Assembly (NCBI GenBank): GCA_018660685.1
Contig: JABJJW010000019.1
Location: 1-56,218 of the forward strand
From: Flavobacteriales bacterium
GTDB lineage: Bacteria; Bacteroidota; Bacteroidia; Flavobacteriales_G; Salibacteraceae
DNA: 56,218 nt
Direction of reading: 5' to 3'
Positions 26,118 through 34,670 of the stretch are shown here, one piece after another. The translations under genes were made by a program, and so were the position numbers. Each line of letters begins with the position of its first letter. The first letter of the stretch is position 1. The notes under the pieces are model-generated. The model was not told the origin of the DNA. It worked only from the letters and a program-made list of their open reading frames with translations, and searched no databases.

Positions 26118-26137
26118 CAATCGACAATTGTCGATTG
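26118..26137. repeat. 20-bp perfect palindrome between convergent genes
   Basis: CAATCGACAA followed directly by its reverse complement TTGTCGATTG, with no spacer, located between the DnaJ-like stop (26109) and the DUF819 stop (26139). Without a T-run it is not a classical terminator; it may be a binding site or part of a short repeat family. Confidence 0.6.
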
Positions 26138-26138
26138 A

Positions 26139-27524
26139 CTACTGTACAGCTGCCTGCATGAGCAAGCCACAAATCCACGCGCCATAAGTCCCTAGGGCGT
26201 ATCCTAATACAGCTAGTAATACTCCAACAGGAGCTAAGGACGGATGAAATGCTGCAGCTACAACGGGAGCTGAAGCTGCTCCCCCGATGTTCGCTTTTGA
26301 GCCGACAGCGAGAAAGAAGAATGGAGCTCGAATCAGCTTTGCCACGATAATCATCATGCCCACATGTATCGCCATCCATAATAGTCCAACGAGGAAGAGT
26401 AGGGGATTGTCAAAGATTTCCATCACGTTCATCTTCATTCCAATGGTAGCTACGAGGAAGTAAATAAATACTCCTCCAATTTTGGATGCACCGGCGCCTT
26501 CATAATTCCTAAGCTTGGTAAAGCTCAACGCGAGTCCAATGGTTGTTGCAATCACAATAAGCCAAAAGAAGCCTGAGTCAAGACTGAACTTTTTCAGCAT
26601 CGGGTAATTCTCGCCGATAAATGGCGCCAGCCAATCAGCAAATAAGTGCGCGATACCAGTTCCTACCGCTCCAATTCCCAGAATGATGAATAAGTCGTTC
26701 ATAGATGGGATTCGAGCGTGCTTCTGACTGAATTCATGCATTTTGTTCTTCAAATTCTCTACGCTGCTGGCATCCGCCTTAAAGAAGCGATCGATGGCTT
26801 CCGCTCTGCCAACTCCCAGTAGGAGGAAGGCCATCCAAATCTCAGCTACAATGACGTCAATAGTGATCATGATAGAGTAAAGTCGAGAGCTTGGTTGAAA
26901 AACTTCAAACATGGCCGCCTGATTGGCACCACCTCCAATCCATGAGCCTGCAATGGTTGTCATGCCTCGCCATACAGCTTCCGGTCCTACACCACCAACT
27001 ACATCAGGTGAGATGTAAGAGAAAGTAAGTATGGCAAGTGGACCTCCAATGACAACTCCAACGGTACCGGTAAGGAACATGATCAATGCCTTCGGTCCCA
27101 GCTTTACCAATTCCTTGATGCTAATGCTTATTGTAAGCAACACCAGACTGGCTGGTAGGAAGTAACGGGAGGCAACGAAGTAAAGCTTGGACTCTTTTTT
27201 AAACGCACTCAGATCAGATTCACCCAGACCAAGAGCTGCGATTCCAGCCTCTAAATCTGTCGTTTTCCAATTGGTGGGCAGATGATGACCAAGAGCAATC
27301 AAATGCTCCGCAATTGCGCTGAGATCATACCATTTTGGAGCGATAATTCCTAGCGAAGTGAAGACACTTGGCAAGAAGTAACATAGCAAAAGAGCGGGGA
27401 TTACTTTATAAAAGCGATTCCATTTTCCGGGTAGGGACGACGTGTAAAAGATAACGCCCAAGAGACCCATGAGGATGCCCAGAATGATGGCGTCGTTGGT
27501 GATTAGAGGTTCTGAAATGTGCAT
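26139..27524 (-). CDS. DUF819 family membrane protein
   Basis: 461 aa from ATG 27524, where the sequence MHISEPLITNDAIILGIL matches the family start; the ORF runs 20 codons further upstream with cysteine- and arginine-rich residues that are not typical. At least ten membrane helices. Repeated motifs around SWIGGGANQAAMFEVF and VGSKANIGGAASAPVVAAA are characteristic of DUF819 (YjcL-like) putative permeases, which resemble anion or amino-acid carriers. The substrate is unknown. Confidence 0.85.
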   Translation of the reverse strand: MHISEPLITNDAIILGILMGLLGVIFYTSSLPGKWNRFYKVIPALLLCYFLPSVFTSLGIIAPKWYDLSAIAEHLIALGHHLPTNWKTTDLEAGIAALGLGESDLSAFKKESKLYFVASRYFLPASLVLLTISISIKELVKLGPKALIMFLTGTVGVVIGGPLAILTFSYISPDVVGGVGPEAVWRGMTTIAGSWIGGGANQAAMFEVFQPSSRLYSIMITIDVIVAEIWMAFLLLGVGRAEAIDRFFKADASSVENLKNKMHEFSQKHARIPSMNDLFIILGIGAVGTGIAHLFADWLAPFIGENYPMLKKFSLDSGFFWLIVIATTIGLALSFTKLRNYEGAGASKIGGVFIYFLVATIGMKMNVMEIFDNPLLFLVGLLWMAIHVGMMIIVAKLIRAPFFFLAVGSKANIGGAASAPVVAAAFHPSLAPVGVLLAVLGYALGTYGAWICGLLMQAAVQ

Positions 27525-27639
27525 ACGGCGGGCAATATAAGAACTCATCCCCATCCCGCATCCGCAAGTTTCAACTGAAGGCATAAGGGTTAATAAAACA
27601 CAAACACATGTGAAAATCTAACATCTCTTATTCTGCTCA

Positions 27640-27683
27640 TTGACAACGGTCATGTTTTGCCTAATCCCTGTGATCTTGTTTTG
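27640..27683 (+). promoter_or_regulatory. FNR/DNR-type box and -7 element of the nos operon
   Basis: TTGACAACGGTCAT (27640-27653) has the FNR/DNR layout TTGAC-N4-GTCAA with one mismatch. After exactly 22 nt comes TTGTTTTG (27676-27683), one mismatch from TAnnTTTG. A start of transcription near 27688 would place the box centre at -41.5, the class II activator position. The same geometry occurs at four other promoters here. Confidence 0.8.
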
Positions 27684-27705
27684 GCCTGTGAAACCAAACC
27701 AATAA

Positions 27706-28281
27706 ATGATGACAAAACCAATTCTGGTATTAATGACCATTTCGCTTTTAGCAGTTGGGTGTTCAGGAGGCGATCAAACAAATGATGATGCTTCTGGAAA
27801 CGCAACCGCAACAGTGGAAGAACAAGACTTCGGATCCGGGCAAGAAGGAATAAATGATGGAGAGTCTACTCCCAACATTTTACAAGTTGCTCTGGGCTCC
27901 GCTGATCACACTACGCTGGTCGCAGCATGCAAAGCAGCCGAACAAACTACTGCTTTGGCCAATAATGGCCCACTTACGGTGTTTGCTCCTGTGAATGCCG
28001 CGTTCGATGCCCTTCCGGAAGGAACAGTGGAAACTTTACTAAAGCCTGAAAATAAGATGACGCTCACGTCGATCATCCAATTTCACGCTGCTCCAGGATC
28101 TTACGATGTTGATGATTTGAAGGATGGACAGAGTCTGTTTGTCGCTTCTGGCCACAACATTAAAGTAGAGGTACGCGATGATGGAACATATGTTCACGGG
28201 GCCAAAATTCTTGGAACAGTTAAGGCTGCTAACGGAATCGTACATGTAGTGGATGCAGTTTTACTTCCACCTGAAGGATAA
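27706..28281 (+). CDS. Fasciclin-domain lipoprotein leading the nos operon
   Basis: 191 aa. MTKPILVLMTISLLAVGCSG is a lipoprotein signal (Cys ~20). After an acidic linker, a single FAS1 domain follows: NILQVALGSADHTTLVAACK, then LTVFAPVNAAFDALPEGTVE, then GIVHVVDAVLLPP. FAS1 domains mediate adhesion or protein binding. As first gene of the nos operon, 28 bp before a cytochrome c, it may scaffold periplasmic or surface redox partners; that is inference. Confidence 0.85.
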   Translation: MMTKPILVLMTISLLAVGCSGGDQTNDDASGNATATVEEQDFGSGQEGINDGESTPNILQVALGSADHTTLVAACKAAEQTTALANNGPLTVFAPVNAAFDALPEGTVETLLKPENKMTLTSIIQFHAAPGSYDVDDLKDGQSLFVASGHNIKVEVRDDGTYVHGAKILGTVKAANGIVHVVDAVLLPPEG

Positions 28282-28309
28282 TCATACCAAATCAATTCAA
28301 TCAGAAATA

Positions 28310-28783
28310 ATGAATAAGACAGTATCAGTTATCGGAATAGCACTGCTTTTCGCTGGAGTTTCAGCGTGCGGAGGTGGCGAAGAGGCCACGACAGAAACCA
28401 GTGCCGAGCCGATGGAAATCTACACCCCGGAACCCGAAGCAAGTCCAAATGGAGTTGGCCCAGTTTCGAGTGTAGAGCTTGGAGAAATAGATGCAGCGCT
28501 TGCTGCTGAGGGAGGGGAAATTTTCTCTCAGATGTGTGTTGCATGCCACAAAATGGACAAGCGTCATGTCGGACCTGGATTAGATGGCGTCCTTGACAAA
28601 CGCTCACCTGAGTGGGTGATGAACATGATTTTGAATCCTGAACAAATGGTGAAAGAAGATCCGCAAGCCAAAGCGCTTTTTGCTGAGTATCTATCACCAA
28701 TGGCTAATCAAAATCTAACTGAGGATCAGGCACGAGCAGTGCTCGAGTACTTCAGATCTTATACTCCAACAGAAACTGAATAG
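28310..28783 (+). CDS. Monoheme cytochrome c lipoprotein, nos operon
   Basis: 157 aa from ATG 28310. Lipoprotein signal with LLFAGVSAC. After a Glu/Pro-rich linker, one heme site MCVACHK, then VGPGLDGV and a Met in a ...YLSPMANQNL segment as the likely sixth ligand. It ends 17 bp before nosZ. It is the obvious electron donor to NosZ from the bc1 or alternative complex III. In clade II nos clusters such cytochromes are common. Confidence 0.9.
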   Translation: MNKTVSVIGIALLFAGVSACGGGEEATTETSAEPMEIYTPEPEASPNGVGPVSSVELGEIDAALAAEGGEIFSQMCVACHKMDKRHVGPGLDGVLDKRSPEWVMNMILNPEQMVKEDPQAKALFAEYLSPMANQNLTEDQARAVLEYFRSYTPTETE

Positions 28784-28800
28784 AACTCTTTAAATAATAA

Positions 28801-30780
28801 ATGATGAAAACCACAATCAAACTAATGGCCTTCCTTGCTGCTGGAGCATTCTTAGCTTCTTGCGGGGGTGGAGGTCAAAACCAATCTCAATCACAATCTT
28901 CAGGAGCCTTGAACAACTCAAGCGCCGCTGAAGCAGTTTACGTAGCACCAGGAGAACATGATGAATTCTATGAGTTCTTCTCCGGTGGATTTAGCGGACA
29001 GGTCTCGGTAGTTGGACTGCCTTCAGGAAGAATGTTTAGGAGAATTCCTGTATTCTCTGTCGACGCTGAAAAAGGATACGGTTTCGATGAAGAAACCAAG
29101 GCAATGTTGGAGACGTCTCACGGTAGTATTCCATGGGATGACTCTCACCACCCCAAGCTTAGTCAGACTAACGGCGAGATCGATGGAAGATGGTTGTTTA
29201 TTAATGCTAACAACACTCCTCGGATTGCTCGAATTGATCTTACCACCTTTGAAACTGTAGAGATCATTGAAATTCCTCACAGTGCGGGTAACCATAGTTC
29301 TCCCTACCTGACAATGAACACAGAGTATTTGGTTGCTGGTACAAGATTCTCTGTGCCGATTCCACAGCAGGATGTGTCGATTGAAACGTACAAGGAGAAC
29401 TTCCATGGAACGCTTTCATTCATTAGTGTTGACCAAGAAGATGGAGATATGGAAATGGCCTTCCAAATAATGGTTCCTGGCTTCGACTATGATCTAGCTG
29501 CAAGCGGAAAGGGCCCCTCACACGGTTGGACTTTCTTTACAACGTACAATACAGAGAAAGGATCTACCATGAAAGAAGCAACCGCTTCTCAAAATGACAA
29601 AGACTTCATCGCTGCGGTCAACTGGAAGAAAGCAGAAGAGTATCTCGCTCAAGGCAATTTCAAAGAATGGGATGCTGAGTACTACAACAATGAAGTAGAT
29701 CACAATTCTGGAATTGCAACTTCTAAGGTTGGAGACAAAGTAAAAGTGCTTTTCCCAGCTGATTGCCCAGGTTTGATATACTACTTACCAACACCAAAAT
29801 CTCCACACGGAGTTGATGTTAACCCAACGGGTGAGTACATCGTTGGATGTGGTAAATTAAGTGCTGACCTTACAGTTCACTCCTTTAGCAAAATGGAAGC
29901 GGCGATTGCTGCTGAGAGCTTCGAGACTACTATCGAGGGTATTCCTGTGCTTAAGTATGACGAAGTTGTAACTGGTGTCGTTAAGTCCGGAGGCCTCGGT
30001 CCACTCCACACAGAATTTGACGGAGACGGAAATGCATATACCTCATTCTTCATCTCTTCTGAGGTGGTGAAATGGAACGTTGGAACTTGGGAGGTTATCG
30101 ACCGTGTTCCTTCATACTATTCAATTGGTCACTTAAGCATACCAGGTGGAGGCTCAATGAAGCCTTGGAGAAAGTACCTCGTTTCATTGAACAAAATAAC
30201 CAAAGACCGATATCTACCAACTGGCCCAGAGCTTGCTCATAGTGCTCAGCTTTATGATATTACCGGAGATAAGATGAGGCTTCTTTTAGACTTCCCAACG
30301 GATGGCGAGCCTCATTATGCCCAAGGATGTCCGGCTGACTTGATTAAACCGAACACTAAAAAATTCTACAAGCTTTCTGAGAACACTCACCCATACGCAG
30401 TTAAGTCTGAAGAAGATGCGAGGGTCGAAAGAGAAGGGGACGAAGTGCATGTTTACATGTCTTCTATCAGATCTCACTTTGCTCCTGACAACATCGAAGG
30501 TGTTAAGGTTGGTGACAAAGTTTACTGGCACGTAACAAACCTTGAACAAGACTGGGATACGCCACACGGATTCGCGGTCTTGGGTGCCCAAAACTCTGAA
30601 ACCTTAATAATGCCAGGTGCCACACGAACATTGTATTGGGAGCCAAAAGTACCTGGGGTCTTTCCATTCTATTGTACAGACTTCTGTTCGGCGCTCCACC
30701 AAGAAATGCAGGGTTATGTTAGAGTTTCAGCTGCTGGTTCTGATGTAGAACTCAGGAGTTGGCTTGGAGAGCAGGATTAA
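28801..30780 (+). CDS. nosZ: Nitrous-oxide reductase, clade II type
   Basis: 659 aa. NosZ reduces N2O to N2 in the periplasm. The N-terminus is a lipoprotein/Sec signal (AFLAAGAFLASCGGG), not a twin-arginine one, which marks the clade II (atypical) enzymes. The beta-propeller keeps the CuZ histidines: WDDSHHPKLS, SPHGVDVNP, GPLHTEFDGDG, YSIGHLSI, ELAHSAQLY and GEPHYAQ. The C-terminal cupredoxin domain keeps the CuA site: TPHGFAV and FYCTDFCSALHQEMQGY (C-x3-C-x3-H-x2-M). All ligands expected for catalysis are present. It is transcribed from the FNR-type promoter at 27640 and followed by nos maturation genes. Confidence 0.98.
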   Translation: MMKTTIKLMAFLAAGAFLASCGGGGQNQSQSQSSGALNNSSAAEAVYVAPGEHDEFYEFFSGGFSGQVSVVGLPSGRMFRRIPVFSVDAEKGYGFDEETKAMLETSHGSIPWDDSHHPKLSQTNGEIDGRWLFINANNTPRIARIDLTTFETVEIIEIPHSAGNHSSPYLTMNTEYLVAGTRFSVPIPQQDVSIETYKENFHGTLSFISVDQEDGDMEMAFQIMVPGFDYDLAASGKGPSHGWTFFTTYNTEKGSTMKEATASQNDKDFIAAVNWKKAEEYLAQGNFKEWDAEYYNNEVDHNSGIATSKVGDKVKVLFPADCPGLIYYLPTPKSPHGVDVNPTGEYIVGCGKLSADLTVHSFSKMEAAIAAESFETTIEGIPVLKYDEVVTGVVKSGGLGPLHTEFDGDGNAYTSFFISSEVVKWNVGTWEVIDRVPSYYSIGHLSIPGGGSMKPWRKYLVSLNKITKDRYLPTGPELAHSAQLYDITGDKMRLLLDFPTDGEPHYAQGCPADLIKPNTKKFYKLSENTHPYAVKSEEDARVEREGDEVHVYMSSIRSHFAPDNIEGVKVGDKVYWHVTNLEQDWDTPHGFAVLGAQNSETLIMPGATRTLYWEPKVPGVFPFYCTDFCSALHQEMQGYVRVSAAGSDVELRSWLGEQD

Positions 30781-30839
30781 ATTCAGGACCAATAAAACAG
30801 ATCTTTTAACTTTCATTTTTTGATTGGATTCACCGTAAT

Positions 30840-30865
30840 GCCAATCCTGCAAATGCAGGATTGGC
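30840..30865 (+). promoter_or_regulatory. Stem-loop after nosZ
   Basis: GCCAATCCTGC, loop AAAT, GCAGGATTGGC: a perfect 11-bp stem, 60 bp after the nosZ stop and 25 bp before the next gene. No T-run follows, so it is more likely an mRNA-stabilising or partial attenuation element that sets nosZ above the downstream maturation genes than a full terminator. Confidence 0.65.
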
Positions 30866-30889
30866 GCCGGTGGTATTAATAACGCATAG

Positions 30890-31492
30890 ATGAAACCATT
30901 AACTCGAGCCTACACTCTTATTGCCGCAGTTGTTCTTGCTGGTATCTACTTTCAACCCTTGTGGTACATTGCCTTGGAGGCTCCTCAGTACCCCGAAGGG
31001 ATCGAGATGTATATCTGGGTAAACAAGATAACTGGACATGAAGAAAACACACTCCAAAATATCAACATCCTCAATCACTACATAGGGATGCAGATGATTG
31101 AACCAGACTCAATCCCTGAGCTTAAAATCTTTCCTTACATAGGAGGATTATTAATTCTACTTGGACTTTTGGTTTGGTGGAAAAATGAACCAAAGTGGAT
31201 GTACGTATACGCCTCGTCACTGTTGGTTCTTAGCTTGCTTGGAATATTTGACTTTTGGCTTTGGGAGTATGATTATGGACATAATCTTGATCCCCATGCT
31301 GCAATTCAGATCGAAGGCATGGTCTATCAACCGCCTTTACTTGGATCGAAGTGGTTATTGAACTTTAAGGCGGTCTCGTATCCACATATTGGCGGAATAT
31401 GTTTGGCTCTATCTTGCTTCCTGATGTTTTGGGCAATGATCCATGAGAAGTGGTATGTCCGAAGTTCACGAATTCCAACATCCAATGACTAA
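30890..31492 (+). CDS. Nos-cluster membrane protein of unknown function
   Basis: 200 aa with about four membrane helices (~7-25, 85-103, 108-126, 165-185) and an extracytoplasmic loop between the first two. Contains YIWVNKITGHEENTLQNINI and LNHYIGMQ, plus KWLLNFKAVSYPHIGG. It lies between nosZ and nosL and overlaps nosL by 8 bp. Its position matches that of the polytopic NosB of epsilonproteobacterial clade II clusters, but I cannot assert homology. His and Met in the loop regions could bind copper. Confidence 0.8.
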   Translation: MKPLTRAYTLIAAVVLAGIYFQPLWYIALEAPQYPEGIEMYIWVNKITGHEENTLQNINILNHYIGMQMIEPDSIPELKIFPYIGGLLILLGLLVWWKNEPKWMYVYASSLLVLSLLGIFDFWLWEYDYGHNLDPHAAIQIEGMVYQPPLLGSKWLLNFKAVSYPHIGGICLALSCFLMFWAMIHEKWYVRSSRIPTSND

Positions 31493-31922
31493 GATTACAA
31501 GCCAAACAATCTTATTGCTGTCTCTCGTCTTCCTTTTAGGATGCAGCCGAACCATTGAACCAATTTCCTATGGTCAGGACGATTGCCATTGGTGTCAAAT
31601 GCGAATCATGGATCCAAAATTTGGCAGTGAGGTGGTGACCAAAAAAGGACGCACCTACAAATTTGATTCAGCTGAATGCTTATTGCATTATTGGCATGAC
31701 ACAGAAGATGAAGTTGATCAAGCTGTCGTAACTGATTTTGAACGACCTCAGAAGTTCATTGATGCAAGAGAGGCTTGTTATCTGGTTTCTGAAGAAATGC
31801 CTAGCCCGATGGGAGGATTCCTGAATGCATTTTCGCATTCTGATTTGGCGTTAGTACATCTCGAAACCAAAGCAGGTAAGCTTTATACTTGGGAGGAAAT
31901 TCTTTCCGAATACAAGAAGTGA
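31485..31922 (+). CDS. nosL: NosL-family copper lipoprotein
   Basis: 145 aa from ATG 31485, which opens the lipoprotein signal MTKITSQTILLLSLVFLLGC; earlier starts lie in the upstream gene. The copper-binding motif is DDCHWCQMRIMD, followed by the family core YKFDSAECLLHYW and PMGGFLNAF. NosL delivers Cu(I) to apo-NosZ for CuZ assembly. The stop overlaps the nosD GTG. Confidence 0.92.
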   Translation: MTKITSQTILLLSLVFLLGCSRTIEPISYGQDDCHWCQMRIMDPKFGSEVVTKKGRTYKFDSAECLLHYWHDTEDEVDQAVVTDFERPQKFIDAREACYLVSEEMPSPMGGFLNAFSHSDLALVHLETKAGKLYTWEEILSEYKK

Positions 31923-33178
31923 AAACCGTCGTCACAATCTTAGGCGTTTTATGTTCTTTCATGCTCAATGGAAGAACTCTCGAAGTATGTCCCAGCTGTG
32001 AGTTCAAGGACGTGCAAAGTGCATACGCATTTGCTTCAGACGGAGATGTCCTTTTGATAAAACAGGGTGTCTACACTGTTTCGGAGTTGATCGTTGAAAA
32101 AGCAATTTCGATTCGAGGCGAAGAGGGGGCCATTTTCGATGGAAATGGATCGACCATACTATACATCCATCACGACAGTGTTTCAATTTCTGATATTCAG
32201 TTAAGAAATGTATCCACCAACTACATCGAAGACCGAGCTGCTCTGAAATGCAATAATTCTGATTACTTGGTGATCAGAAATGTAGTTGTACGTCATTCCT
32301 TCTTCGGAATTCTAGTTGAAAAGAGCAAGCATGGAATCATTGAGAATTGCGATGTAAAAGGCGACGCAACTACGGATTCATACCTAGAATCTTCCAATGG
32401 CAATGCAATCCATCTTTGGTATTGCAAAAACATGACAATTAGGAACAATCAGATTCGAAACCACCGCGACGGCATTTACTTCGAATTCGTTGATAAAAGC
32501 AAGATTGAGAATAATTGGAGCGAGTCTAATATGCGATATGGACTGCACTTTATGTTTTCACACGAAAATGAATACCGCGGAAATACATTCCATAAAAATG
32601 GGGCCGGTGTTGCCGTAATGTATTCAACCAAAGTTGTGATGGAGAATAACCAGTTCGTTGATAATTGGGGGACATCTTCTTATGGATTGCTGCTTAAGGA
32701 CATAACTGACTCGCGATTAAGTGAAAATCTATTTGCGAATAATACAATTGCCATAAGCGCCGATAACACCATGAGATGTTCAATTGAAAATAATCGATTT
32801 GATGGCAATGGATACGCGTTTAGAGTGATGGGTAATTGCACGGATAATGTGATTTCGGCCAACGACTTTTTACAAAACTCATTCGATGTAACGACCAATT
32901 CAAGGTCGAATTACAATGATTTTACAGGGAACTTCTGGGAAGAGTACAGCGGGTACGATTTGAACAGTGATGGTATTGGTGATATTCCATTTCGACCTGT
33001 GAAGTTATTTACATACATCATCGCTCAGTCGCCGGCTTCGATCATTTTGATGCGAAGTACATTTATAGACCTATTGAATCTTGCCGAAAAAGTCACTCCA
33101 GTATTGACGCCAGAGAGCCTGGTAGATATCAAACCTCAAATGAAGCTAATCAATGATCACCTTAAACTCAGTTTCTAA
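31919..33178 (+). CDS. nosD: NosD copper-maturation beta-helix protein
   Basis: 419 aa from GTG 31919 (GTGA overlap with nosL). A short signal sequence (VVTILGVLCSFML) precedes a right-handed parallel beta-helix made of ~22-residue repeats (NGNAIHLWYCKNMTIRNNQI, NHRDGIYFEFVDKSKIENNW, MRYGLHFMFSHENEYRGNTF). NosD works with the ABC transporter NosFY in CuZ-centre assembly of NosZ. The C-terminal segment IIAQSPASIILMRSTF is the usual family end. Overlaps nosF by 26 bp. Confidence 0.95.
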   Translation: MKTVVTILGVLCSFMLNGRTLEVCPSCEFKDVQSAYAFASDGDVLLIKQGVYTVSELIVEKAISIRGEEGAIFDGNGSTILYIHHDSVSISDIQLRNVSTNYIEDRAALKCNNSDYLVIRNVVVRHSFFGILVEKSKHGIIENCDVKGDATTDSYLESSNGNAIHLWYCKNMTIRNNQIRNHRDGIYFEFVDKSKIENNWSESNMRYGLHFMFSHENEYRGNTFHKNGAGVAVMYSTKVVMENNQFVDNWGTSSYGLLLKDITDSRLSENLFANNTIAISADNTMRCSIENNRFDGNGYAFRVMGNCTDNVISANDFLQNSFDVTTNSRSNYNDFTGNFWEEYSGYDLNSDGIGDIPFRPVKLFTYIIAQSPASIILMRSTFIDLLNLAEKVTPVLTPESLVDIKPQMKLINDHLKLSF

Positions 33179-33854
33179 ACGGTGGGGGAGGAATGAAGTC
33201 CTCCGAGACATTGACCTGACCATCGAGGAAGGGAGGGTAATTAGCATGCTCGGACCGAACGGTTCAGGCAAGTCAACTCTCATCAAATGCATCCTGAATT
33301 TGGTTCGACCAAACTCCGGAACGATAACGGTCAATGGTATTCCATCTACGAGCGTAGAATCGCGAAAAGACATCTCCTACATGCCCCAGGTCGCAAGGTT
33401 TGCGGAGAACATTAGTGCAATTCGCTTGATCCAATTGATCAGTGACATCCGCGGGGTAGATGCTGATCCAACTCAATTGATTGAATACTTCAATTTAGAA
33501 GGTCATATGAGCAAGAAGTTGGGTGTTCTCAGCGGTGGTTCACGACAAAAGGTAAGTGCGGTTTTAGCATTTCTTTTTGACAGTCCCATTATTATTCTTG
33601 ATGAGCCAACCGTTGGACTTGATCCGGTTTCAAGGGTAAATTTCAAAAGACTAGTGCTCGAGGAAAAGGAAAGAGGCAAGACTATATTCTTCACAAGCCA
33701 CATTATGAGCGATGTAGAAGAAGTTGCCGACGAAATCGCCTTTCTTCTAGAGGGTAAAATTGTGTATCAGGGCAAACCCGAAGAGCTCATAAAATCAACG
33801 AACCAACCCAACCTAGAGCAAAGTATTGCTCATCTCCTTAAAGCTGAAGCATGA
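33153..33854 (+). CDS. nosF: NosF ABC transporter ATPase
   Basis: 233 aa. Walker A GPNGSGKST, Q-loop YMPQVAR, signature LSGGSRQK, Walker B IIILDEPTVGLDP and switch His in FFTSHIM are all present. With NosY and NosD it provides sulfur or other factors for the Cu4S site of NosZ. Overlaps nosY by 4 bp. Confidence 0.95.
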   Translation: MITLNSVSKRWGRNEVLRDIDLTIEEGRVISMLGPNGSGKSTLIKCILNLVRPNSGTITVNGIPSTSVESRKDISYMPQVARFAENISAIRLIQLISDIRGVDADPTQLIEYFNLEGHMSKKLGVLSGGSRQKVSAVLAFLFDSPIIILDEPTVGLDPVSRVNFKRLVLEEKERGKTIFFTSHIMSDVEEVADEIAFLLEGKIVYQGKPEELIKSTNQPNLEQSIAHLLKAEA

Positions 33855-34639
33855 AAACGATCTGGAGCATATTCAAGTTTGTCTTTATGGACAACCTGAG
33901 GTCGGTTTGGGCCATAGCTTATACACTGTTTATTGCCCTCTCTACCTACGCCTTAGTCTACTTCACGGGGTCATTTACTAGGGGCGTGGTTAGTATCATG
34001 AACATCATCATTCTGATTACTCCATTGGTGAGTACGATGATGACAAGCATGTACTTTTTCAACAAGACTGACTTTCTTTTCCTTCTCTTGGCACAGCCAA
34101 TCAAAAGGTCACACACTTTTATCGGAATGTATATGGGAATAGCAGTGATGTTAGCCTTGAGCGTTGGCTTTGGCCTGGCACTCGGAATGGCAATGTCGGC
34201 GCCCAGAATTGAAGACATTCAAGTGCTCTTGCTGCTAATGTTGACGGGTGTTCTTCTCTCATTCATCTTTTCGGGATTGGCGTTTTTAATCGCGATTGCC
34301 ACTCGTGATAAGCTCAGAGGAATTGGAATGGCATTGTCGCTATGGCTTTTCATGGCTGTCATCTATGACGGCTTGATGCTCATGTACTTCATTGTTTTTT
34401 CAGAATATCCGATTGAGGAACACGCCATCATATTGAGTCTATTAAATCCAATAGACCTTTCACGGATATTCATCATGTTACAATTAGATGTTTCCGCATT
34501 GATGGGCTATTCCGGAGCTGTGTTCCAGAAATTCTTTGGAACCGGATTGGGGGTTGGAGTTTCCATTGGAGCAATGCTACTTTGGATCGTTGTTCCACAA
34601 TTTCTCTTTGTTTACAGAGCCAGAAGGAAGGATTTCTGA
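33851..34639 (+). CDS. nosY: NosY ABC transporter permease
   Basis: 262 aa with six membrane helices. Family features: FIALSTYALVYFTGS, LLFLLLAQPIKRSHTFIG (a typical QPI/R segment after helix 2), SFIFSGLAFLIAIATRDK and a VYDGL-like MAVIYDGLML. It is the partner of NosF. The final nos gene before pdxH, 31 bp away. Confidence 0.93.
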   Translation: MKTIWSIFKFVFMDNLRSVWAIAYTLFIALSTYALVYFTGSFTRGVVSIMNIIILITPLVSTMMTSMYFFNKTDFLFLLLAQPIKRSHTFIGMYMGIAVMLALSVGFGLALGMAMSAPRIEDIQVLLLLMLTGVLLSFIFSGLAFLIAIATRDKLRGIGMALSLWLFMAVIYDGLMLMYFIVFSEYPIEEHAIILSLLNPIDLSRIFIMLQLDVSALMGYSGAVFQKFFGTGLGVGVSIGAMLLWIVVPQFLFVYRARRKDF

Positions 34640-34670
34640 ACAATTAGATACCTTCACAACTCATTTTACT

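Noticed and set aside
34536-34670. Extended N-terminus of pdxH inside nosY
   Set aside because: It is an overlapping frame of nosY; PdxH family sequence begins at ATG 34671.
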